Assembly: GCA_964591705.1 (NCBI GenBank)
Contig: CAZQCX010000061.1
Span: 1 to 7,669, forward strand
Reading direction: 5' to 3'
DNA from: UBA11855 sp964591705
Lineage (GTDB): Archaea; Thermoproteota; Bathyarchaeia; Bathyarchaeales; Bathycorpusculaceae
Length of the DNA stretch: 7,669 bases
The notes under the pieces were generated by a model. It did not search any database and was not told the origin of the DNA. It was given only the letters and a program-made list of their open reading frames with translations. The translations under genes were made by a program, and so were the position numbers. Positions 1 to 4,489 of this stretch are shown here, in pieces. The first letter of the stretch is position 1; each line of letters starts with the position of its first letter.

Positions 1-55
1 CCTTGCGATCCACGGGCTCTCAAGGCCCGCGCGTTAACCACTCTGCCATCCCGGC
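1..55 (-). tRNA. tRNA-Ser(UGA), partial (3' part beyond window edge)
   Basis: Read on the minus strand from position 55, the sequence starts with a 7-base acceptor strand GCCGGGA. It continues with a D-arm containing the conserved AGTGGTTAA segment. A perfect 5-bp anticodon stem CGGGC/GCCCG follows, around the loop CTTGAGA. The anticodon is TGA (positions 22-20), which reads UCA serine codons. After the anticodon arm the sequence runs on as TGGATCGCAAGG without reaching a T-arm, as expected for the long variable arm of a class II (Ser) tRNA. The rest of the variable arm, the T-arm and the acceptor 3' strand lie outside the window. No intron is seen in the anticodon loop. Confidence 0.9.
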
Positions 56-80
56 CTTTGGAGTAATTGCGCCTCTTGGG

Positions 81-87
81 TATTTTT
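81..87 (-). promoter_or_regulatory. putative TATA box of tRNA-Ser
   Basis: The minus strand reads AAAAATA here, centred about 29 bases upstream of the tRNA-Ser 5' end at 55. That is the normal archaeal TATA-to-start distance. The assignment rests on spacing and A/T content only. Confidence 0.4.
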
Positions 88-117
88 GCTTTCTCTCTAG
101 TATGCGGAAAATCAATT

Positions 118-136
118 AAGCTTGTTGAGCAAGCTT
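118..136. repeat. perfect inverted repeat (7-bp stem) just before the JAMM gene
   Basis: AAGCTTG (118-124) and CAAGCTT (130-136) are exact reverse complements separated by the five bases TTGAG. The repeat ends six bases before the ATG at 143. On an mRNA it would form a hairpin beside the start codon, in place of a recognisable Shine-Dalgarno site. On DNA it could be an operator. No function is shown by the sequence alone. Confidence 0.6.
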
Positions 137-142
137 TGAGTT

Positions 143-532
143 ATGAGAAAAGTTACTGTAGTCATCAGTATAGAGCTTTTGGACGCGATTTTCGAAAGTG
201 GCAGAAGGCTCTTCCCAAAGGAATCGATTCTGCTGCTTCGAGGCAAGAAGACGAAGGATTCAATTGAGGTCACCGAGCTTATTGTTCCGCCCTTGGCGAA
301 TTATGGGCACGGGTTTGCCAGCGTGCCCCTTCACATGTTGCCCATTGACTTCTCGATAGTTGGCACGGTTCATTCACATCCTTCTGGAGACACAACCCCA
401 TCGATACAGGACCGCAATCACTTTTTCGGCTCCATTCTCATGATTGTTGGTTTTCCGTTTGCTGATGAGAAAAACGTCGCCATTTACAATTCAACTGGCG
501 AGAAGTTGACATTGTGCGTTGCGAGACCCTAG
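143..532 (+). CDS. JAMM/MPN+ domain metalloprotease (AfJAMM-like, putative desampylase)
   Basis: This 129-residue protein is essentially one JAB1/MPN domain. The zinc-site motif is complete: H77-S-H79-P, then S87 and D90 (HxH-x7-SxxD). The upstream catalytic glutamate is E27 in FPKESILLLRG. The stretch around LHMLPI and GTVHSHPS closely resembles the Archaeoglobus JAMM protein AfJAMM as I remember it. Members of this family cleave isopeptide bonds; archaeal relatives such as Haloferax JAMM1 remove ubiquitin-like SAMP tags from proteins, so a cytoplasmic deconjugase is the likely role. There is no signal peptide or membrane segment. The start is fixed: an in-frame TGA lies at 137-139, two codons upstream. 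No good ribosome site is visible. The TAG stop overlaps the stop of the convergent gene. No ubiquitin-like modifier or E1-like gene is in the window, so the substrate is inferred. The fold and active site are near certain; the reaction is likely. Confidence 0.9.
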   Translation: MRKVTVVISIELLDAIFESGRRLFPKESILLLRGKKTKDSIEVTELIVPPLANYGHGFASVPLHMLPIDFSIVGTVHSHPSGDTTPSIQDRNHFFGSILMIVGFPFADEKNVAIYNSTGEKLTLCVARP

Positions 533-879
533 CGTATCTGCGAGGCTTTGTATTCTTGGATGAAGTCGCGCGCAAATTGGTCTGCGTTTCTTTCGTTTCC
601 TTTGTGTTTCTTGCCGATTGTTGTTCTTATGTGATGATAGAATTCATGAAGTATGACAAATGGATTTCCTACAACATCGCTATTCAGTAGCAGAATTGTC
701 TGGTCTTTTGGCGTGTAACAGCCGAGTGTGTTTGTTTTGTGTCCTTTCGGTAGACCGACCTTGAGTTTTGGAACGTTGACTTTGTAGTTTTCTGCGAGTA
801 TGCTTAGAGCTTCTTCTGTGTCCTGATTCAGTATCAATCGAACGATTTTCGGTTTGTCTATGTCATCGTTGTGAATCAT
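529..879 (-). CDS. small HExxH zinc metallopeptidase (ImmA/IrrE-like zincin)
   Basis: This 116-residue protein has no signal peptide or membrane segment. The C-terminal half is a compact zincin core. A strand TILLLNS (61-67) precedes the metal helix, with HEFYH at 78-82 giving H78, the catalytic E79 and H82. A second helix, NERNADQFARDF, matches the E-x-x-A-x-x-FA pattern that supplies the third ligand in ImmA/IrrE (M78-type) proteases; E96 is the best candidate and D100 an alternative. The N-terminal 50 residues look like a small alpha/beta substrate or partner region and are not recognised. It is much shorter than typical IrrE or SprT proteins and lacks a helix-turn-helix domain. A TATA box about 27 bases before the ATG predicts a leaderless mRNA, which supports this start. 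It is convergent with the JAMM gene and the stop codons share CTAG. The zinc site is convincing; the family name is tentative and the target unknown. Confidence 0.8.
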   Translation of the reverse strand: MIHNDDIDKPKIVRLILNQDTEEALSILAENYKVNVPKLKVGLPKGHKTNTLGCYTPKDQTILLLNSDVVGNPFVILHEFYHHIRTTIGKKHKGNERNADQFARDFIQEYKASQIR

Positions 880-902
880 TGTAGAGCAACTTCTCAGATT
901 GA

Positions 903-910
903 CTCTTATA
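903..910 (-). promoter_or_regulatory. TATA box of the zincin gene
   Basis: The minus strand reads TATAAGAG, centred about 27 bases before the ATG at 879. Transcription would begin at or next to the start codon, so the mRNA is probably leaderless. This fits the absence of a Shine-Dalgarno site in TGCTCTACAATG. Confidence 0.6.
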
Positions 911-984
911 GCTTTGCTCGGTCGGCGGATCTAGATTTTGAACGTGAACAGGGCGGCTTGATTTGGAAGAGATTTTGAACAATT

Positions 985-993
985 ATTATATAT
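985..993 (+). promoter_or_regulatory. TATA box of the first surface-protein gene
   Basis: ATTATATAT lies in an A/T-rich patch about 55 bases before the ATG at 1045. This predicts a transcript start near 1013-1018 and a leader of about 30 bases. The 165 bases between 880 and 1044 thus hold two divergent promoters and no gene. A weak inverted repeat, CAGTC (996-1000) with GACTG (1014-1018), spans the predicted start. Confidence 0.65.
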
Positions 994-1032
994 GCCAGTC
1001 TTCCCCTGAATCGGACTGTTCCAAAAAACTAA

Positions 1033-1036
1033 GGAG
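1033..1036 (+). promoter_or_regulatory. Shine-Dalgarno site, first surface-protein gene
   Basis: GGAG lies eight bases before the ATG at 1045 in AAGGAGAAG. The same site at nearly the same spacing is found before the paralogue, and it fixes the start of both genes. Confidence 0.7.
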
Positions 1037-1044
1037 AAGAAAAA

Positions 1045-3726
1045 ATGACAAATTCCAGAAACAAAACTATCTCTGCAACAATCGCTTTAATCTTAACAAC
1101 CACAATCGCTATGACGCTAATCGCTGTACCTCTTGTTAACGCCCAGCGTAACCCCGGATGGAACATACCAGTTTATTCCTACATCACCGCGGCTCCTAAT
1201 CCTGTCGGTGTAGGTCAAAAAGTCGACATTCTTATGTGGTGTGACAAGTATCGAGGCAGCGCGACTTTGTACAACGAGTACCGGATGCATAACTACAACC
1301 TCACAATTCTAGATTCTGACAATAAAGTGGTGCTGAACAAGTTTTGGGAAACAGTCATTGACACAACATCCTCACAGTACTATTCGTGGACGCCTACCAA
1401 GGCTGGCACTTACACGTTGATCTTCCGATTTGAAGGCTTCTATGCTGGTGCTTGGCCAAGTGTAGCCTCAGAGAGCAACGACACTTACCTGCCTAGCAGT
1501 GCCTCAGTGGTGCTAGTAGTTCAGGAGGAACCTTTGCCCGCGCCGATCACTAGTTACCCGTTGCCAACAGAGTACTGGACGCGACCGATTTACGGCGAGA
1601 ACACTGATTGGTGGGCAATTTCCTCGCAATGGCTAGGAACAGGTGCACCTGACCACAGTGCTTGGTCTAATTCGGTTGTTAGAAGGGCTCCAAAGTTTGC
1701 TGTTGGATCTCAAACCGCACACATCATGTGGACTAAGCCGCTTGAGGACGGAGGAGTAGTTGGAGGGAACGATTTCCTGATTCCGGGCGTTACATACTTC
1801 GATGGCACTGCATACAGCCAAAGAGTCACCAACATGATCATTGTTAACGGGAGACTCTACTATAGGCCACCGCTGTCTTGGACGGGTAGCAACAGTGGGC
1901 CAATGACTTGCGTGGATCTGCGCACTGGAGAAGTCGTTTGGGTTCGTAGTGAAATACCCTCGCTGTCATTCGCTTACATATTTGATGTTCAGAATCCTAA
2001 CCAACATGGCACTTACCCGGCGATTCTGTTCACAGCCAGCTTTGCCAGTGCTTATGACGCATACACAGGAGAACTCCTCTTCAACGTGACCGGCGTTCCC
2101 ACAGGCACAACAGTGATGGGTGTGAACGGTGAACACTTGAGATATACCTTCTTCAACAACGGCACAACCGCAAATCCAGACTGGCAACTATGCCAATGGA
2201 ACTCGTCCAAGATGTGGCGAGGAGCAACATGGGCAACTGGAACTACAGGAAACTCGCCAACGATTGACACTACCACTACCACCACTTGGGCTTGGGTCAA
2301 TACGACAACATACGTCAACAACGTCTTGACAACAACAAGTCAAAACGTCACGACATCCACGACGGCAGTCCAAGCTAATCGGGGTATCCGCTATGACTGG
2401 AATGTTTCAATAAACTCTTGGCGCTTACAATTTGGAAGCCCAACAGTGGTTGCAGCTTTCTATGACGACATAATGATAATCAGAAATGGCTCTTTGCCCA
2501 CTTACAGCAGCCAAGGTGACTATTTCTATGCTGCTATCAGTCTCAAAAACGATGCGACACTAGGACAAATGCTGTGGTCCAGGAAATATAGTCCTGCACC
2601 TGGCAACATTACTGTGATGTCTGCCTACGCTGATCCATTAAATCGCGTTTTCGTAGAAGCGTACAAAGAAACAATGAAGTTCGTAGGATACAGTATGGTT
2701 GATGGCACGAAAGTTTGGGAGACAGACTCTCAGGCTGCCCTTGACTACTATGGCAACCCAGCCTATCCTTATGTGCCCGCAACTATTTACAATGGGAGAC
2801 TTTACAGCAGTGCGTTGGCAGGTATACTTTACTGCTATGATACGGCAACTGGCAAATTGCTCTGGACCTACGGCAATGGCGGCAAGGGCAACAGTACTAA
2901 TAGTGGCTTCTACTTGGCTTATGGACACTACCCGACTTTCGTGAATGCTATCGGCAACGGCGTAGTATATACGGTAACTACTGAACACACTGTGAACACG
3001 CCAATCTATAAGGGTGCAAAAACACGTGCTATCAACGCTACCGACGGAACAGCGATCTACACTCTTTCAGCCTATACCGGCGAATTCAGCGCAATGAGCC
3101 TTGTAATTGCGGACGGTTTCACAGTACTGCAAAACAGTTATGACAATCAGCTCTACAGTTTAGGTAGGGGTCCCAGCGCTACTACTGTTTCCGCCCCAGA
3201 CGTTGCCGCGCCCTTCGGTGCGCCCGTCGTGATCAAAGGCACAGTAACGGACATATCAGCAGGCACAAAGCAGAAAGAGCAAGCAGCCCGCTTCCCGAAC
3301 GGTGTTCCAGCAGTATCCGACAAGAGCATGGAAGACTGGATGGGCTACGTCTACCAGCAAAGACCGCTTCCGGCCGACACAGTTGGCGTGACTGTTAAGC
3401 TCAGCGTGCTTGATTCGAATGGTAACTACCGCGAAATAGGCACCGCCACCACTGACACTTTCGGTTTCTACAACTTAGAGTACACTCCAGAAATCCCAGG
3501 CAAATACATGGTGTACGCTATATTCGAAGGCACAAATGGTTACTGGCCATCAAGAGCTGTAACAGCCTTCACCGTTATGGAAGCTGAACCCGCTCCTGCC
3601 GAGCCTGAACCAGAACCGCCATCAATTGCTGACCAGTATTTCCTGCCTGTATCTATTGCCATAATCGCTGCAATCGCTGTAGTTGGCGCCATACTAGCAA
3701 TACTCTTGCTTAAGAAGCGCCAGTAA
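1045..3726 (+). CDS. secreted, membrane-anchored PQQ-type beta-propeller surface protein (paralogue 1)
   Basis: This 893-residue protein begins with a Sec signal peptide, likely cut after VNA (A33). Residues 38-160 look like an Ig-type domain, with WTPTKAGTYTL as its terminal strand. Residues about 165-710 form a beta-propeller. Blade motifs of the D-x-TG-x-x-xW type are seen at 289-299 (VDLRTGEVVW), 336-346 (AYTGELLF), 548-558, 597-608 (YDTATGKLLWTY) and 664-674. Residues 712-846 are a second Ig or CNA-B-like domain. A Pro/Glu linker at 846-860 leads to a transmembrane helix (about 866-889) ending in KKRQ. About a dozen N-x-S/T sequons suggest N-glycosylation, and 395-445 is a Thr-rich insert absent from paralogue 2. 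PQQ-type propellers often lack cofactor and enzyme activity, and no catalytic residues are evident, so a structural, adhesive or S-layer-associated role outside the cell is inferred. It has its own promoter and a T-rich terminator. Architecture is confident; function is unknown. Confidence 0.9.
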   Translation: MTNSRNKTISATIALILTTTIAMTLIAVPLVNAQRNPGWNIPVYSYITAAPNPVGVGQKVDILMWCDKYRGSATLYNEYRMHNYNLTILDSDNKVVLNKFWETVIDTTSSQYYSWTPTKAGTYTLIFRFEGFYAGAWPSVASESNDTYLPSSASVVLVVQEEPLPAPITSYPLPTEYWTRPIYGENTDWWAISSQWLGTGAPDHSAWSNSVVRRAPKFAVGSQTAHIMWTKPLEDGGVVGGNDFLIPGVTYFDGTAYSQRVTNMIIVNGRLYYRPPLSWTGSNSGPMTCVDLRTGEVVWVRSEIPSLSFAYIFDVQNPNQHGTYPAILFTASFASAYDAYTGELLFNVTGVPTGTTVMGVNGEHLRYTFFNNGTTANPDWQLCQWNSSKMWRGATWATGTTGNSPTIDTTTTTTWAWVNTTTYVNNVLTTTSQNVTTSTTAVQANRGIRYDWNVSINSWRLQFGSPTVVAAFYDDIMIIRNGSLPTYSSQGDYFYAAISLKNDATLGQMLWSRKYSPAPGNITVMSAYADPLNRVFVEAYKETMKFVGYSMVDGTKVWETDSQAALDYYGNPAYPYVPATIYNGRLYSSALAGILYCYDTATGKLLWTYGNGGKGNSTNSGFYLAYGHYPTFVNAIGNGVVYTVTTEHTVNTPIYKGAKTRAINATDGTAIYTLSAYTGEFSAMSLVIADGFTVLQNSYDNQLYSLGRGPSATTVSAPDVAAPFGAPVVIKGTVTDISAGTKQKEQAARFPNGVPAVSDKSMEDWMGYVYQQRPLPADTVGVTVKLSVLDSNGNYREIGTATTDTFGFYNLEYTPEIPGKYMVYAIFEGTNGYWPSRAVTAFTVMEAEPAPAEPEPEPPSIADQYFLPVSIAIIAAIAVVGAILAILLLKKRQ
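2224..2385 (+). other. Thr-rich low-complexity insert within paralogue 1
   Basis: Residues about 394-447 contain some 20 threonines, including a run of six (T409-T414), plus sequons at N419 and N434. They sit between two shared anchors, WNSS upstream and RYDWNVS downstream. The paralogue has only 19 residues between its equivalent Trp and RYDWN; here there are 57. The ACN-rich DNA looks like an expanded low-complexity tract. It is a likely exposed, glycosylated loop between propeller blades. Confidence 0.7.
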
Positions 3727-3755
3727 ATTGCAATCAAGAGGCAATACTCTCCTTC

Positions 3756-3762
3756 TTTTTTT
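3756..3762 (+). terminator. T-run terminator of paralogue 1
   Basis: A run of seven T in a pyrimidine-rich stretch (CTCCTTC then T7) begins about 30 bases after the TAA stop at 3726. This is the usual form of an archaeal intrinsic terminator. No stem is needed or clearly seen before it. Confidence 0.55.
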
Positions 3763-3831
3763 GTCTTCAGATAGAAGAACTGCCTGATAGAGTCTCTACC
3801 TCCAAGAAATACTGCTCCTACCCAGTCCAGT

Positions 3832-3884
3832 AAGCGATTACCTGTTTTCTAGCTTCGAGCTTCAACCGGAGAAATCGCTTCTCC
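3832..3884. repeat. nested, mutually exclusive inverted repeats between convergent genes
   Basis: AAGCGATT (3832-3839) pairs perfectly with AATCGCTT (3873-3880). AGCT-TCG-AGCT (3851-3861) can form a small inner hairpin. GGAGAA (3868-3873) also pairs perfectly with TTCTCC (3879-3884) around ATCGC, competing with the long-range pairing. The element lies in the roughly 180-base gap between the ends of paralogue 1 and the minus-strand membrane-protein gene, 25-77 bases past the latter's stop. It may be the 3' end structure of that transcript. Nothing else gene-like was seen in 3727-3908. Confidence 0.45.
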
Positions 3885-3908
3885 CACCTATAAGCACAAG
3901 TCTTCGGT

Positions 3909-4259
3909 TCAGTGCAATGCTGCAACGACGATCAAGACATTGTTCAGCACGACTGCCAACAAGACGGCAATTGAGATCGCTTGTGCGCAATGTAGCAAAC
4001 GAAACCTGCCTTTGAAGTCTTGGTTTTTGTCTTGTGGAGCTTTTCTCAGGTTTCTTTCTGCGCGATAGAAAAGAAAAGCTACACAGAGAGCAGTTCCTAG
4101 TTTAACCACAGTGAAGGCAAGAAGGTTTGTGTTTGCAAGCTCCGCAATGAAGGGGTTGCTTTCTACAGCTCCAAAGTAGCCTATGCCAACGATTGTTGTT
4201 AACCAGTCGATTGATCCCATTAATGCGAGAAGACTTGGAGCTGTTTTAGCTGGAAGCAT
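3909..4259 (-). CDS. three-helix membrane protein, DUF5658-like
   Basis: From the ATG at 4259 this encodes 116 residues beginning MLPAKTAPSL. Three hydrophobic segments are visible: about 9-30 (containing SIDWLTTIVGIGYFGA), 47-65 and 91-113, with a basic loop RAERNLRKA between the second and third. The D-x-x-TT-x(n)-FGAVE-x-NPF pattern at the first helix and the lysine in VVKLG of the second match my memory of DUF5658, a small archaeal membrane family of unknown function. The open frame extends 57 codons further upstream to 4430. That part does not look like protein, and it runs through the gene's own TATA box and into the opposite promoter. The start at 4259 has a strong Shine-Dalgarno site, GGTGAG, seven to eight bases upstream. 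The gene is inverted between the two surface-protein genes, so it is not cotranscribed with them. The family name is tentative; the coding call is good. Confidence 0.75.
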   Translation of the reverse strand: MLPAKTAPSLLALMGSIDWLTTIVGIGYFGAVESNPFIAELANTNLLAFTVVKLGTALCVAFLFYRAERNLRKAPQDKNQDFKGRFRLLHCAQAISIAVLLAVVLNNVLIVVAALH

Positions 4260-4266
4260 TTTCTTC

Positions 4267-4272
4267 TCACCA
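4267..4272 (-). promoter_or_regulatory. Shine-Dalgarno site deciding the start at 4259
   Basis: The minus strand reads ATTGGTGAGAAGAAATG. GGTGA is complementary to the usual archaeal 16S 3' end and is seven bases before the ATG. It argues for the 116-residue product over the longer 173-codon open frame. Confidence 0.65.
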
Positions 4273-4337
4273 ATTTGCAGCCGGTGTATGGTTGTTCTGG
4301 GCTGTTGCAATTTAAGTGCGAGATTCCTGAACGCGAC

Positions 4338-4343
4338 ATATAT
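4338..4343 (-). promoter_or_regulatory. TATA box of the DUF5658-like gene
   Basis: The minus strand reads GATATATG about 80 bases upstream of the ATG at 4259. This predicts a start near 4313 and a leader of about 50 bases. It lies inside the rejected N-terminal extension of the open frame. The 230 bases of 4260-4489 therefore hold two divergent promoters and no gene. Confidence 0.5.
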
Positions 4344-4420
4344 CGTAAATCGAACTATACAATAAACGCCTCCGGGCGGACCCTGCAAAAAACGTGCTAT
4401 GCCACTGAAGTGAAAAACCT

Positions 4421-4428
4421 TAAATATC
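4421..4428 (+). promoter_or_regulatory. TATA box of the second surface-protein gene
   Basis: TTAAATAT is centred about 65 bases before the ATG at 4490. It predicts a transcript start near 4450 and a leader of about 40 bases. A perfect inverted repeat, TGCACA (4450-4455) with TGTGCA (4463-4468), falls at the predicted start of the leader. Confidence 0.55.
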
Positions 4429-4476
4429 AAATGGGTTTAGAGGTCGAGATGCACAACAAAACTGTGCAAAGAAAAT

Positions 4477-4480
4477 GGAG
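4477..4480 (+). promoter_or_regulatory. Shine-Dalgarno site deciding the start at 4490
   Basis: GGAG is nine bases before the ATG at 4490, mirroring the site before paralogue 1. It includes the last G of the upstream in-frame ATG (4475-4477), so that upstream codon is unlikely to be the start. Confidence 0.65.
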
Positions 4481-4489
4481 AAAGAGAGA

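Noticed and set aside
67..267. Plus-strand ORF of 66 codons overlapping the start of the JAMM gene
   Set aside because: It is a different frame of the well-supported JAMM gene, with no recognisable domain and no promoter or ribosome site of its own.
2052..2373. Minus-strand ORFs opposite paralogue 1 (also at 1633-1821, 1966-2187, 2638-2988 and 3540-3737)
   Set aside because: They are antisense shadows of a confident coding region, with unnatural Val- and Cys-rich translations and no start signals.
3579..3726. Archaeosortase sorting signal (PGF-CTERM or similar) at the C-terminus of the surface proteins
   Set aside because: There is a low-complexity Pro/Glu linker, a hydrophobic helix and a basic tail, but no PGF or related tripeptide before the helix in either paralogue. 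A simple membrane anchor is the better reading.
1045..3726. PQQ-dependent dehydrogenase function for the propeller proteins
   Set aside because: Only the repeat signature of the propeller is present. The Trp-docking eight-bladed dehydrogenase layout and its catalytic Asp/metal-binding residues could not be identified, and the flanking Ig-like domains point to a structural surface protein.
4260..4430. 57-residue N-terminal extension of the DUF5658-like gene
   Set aside because: It would run through the gene's own TATA box and the opposite promoter, and it reads unlike a protein. The internal ATG at 4259 has a strong GGTGAG site.
4475..4489. Upstream ATG at 4475 as the start of paralogue 2
   Set aside because: It overlaps the GGAG site serving the ATG at 4490 and would place extra charged residues before a normal-looking signal peptide.
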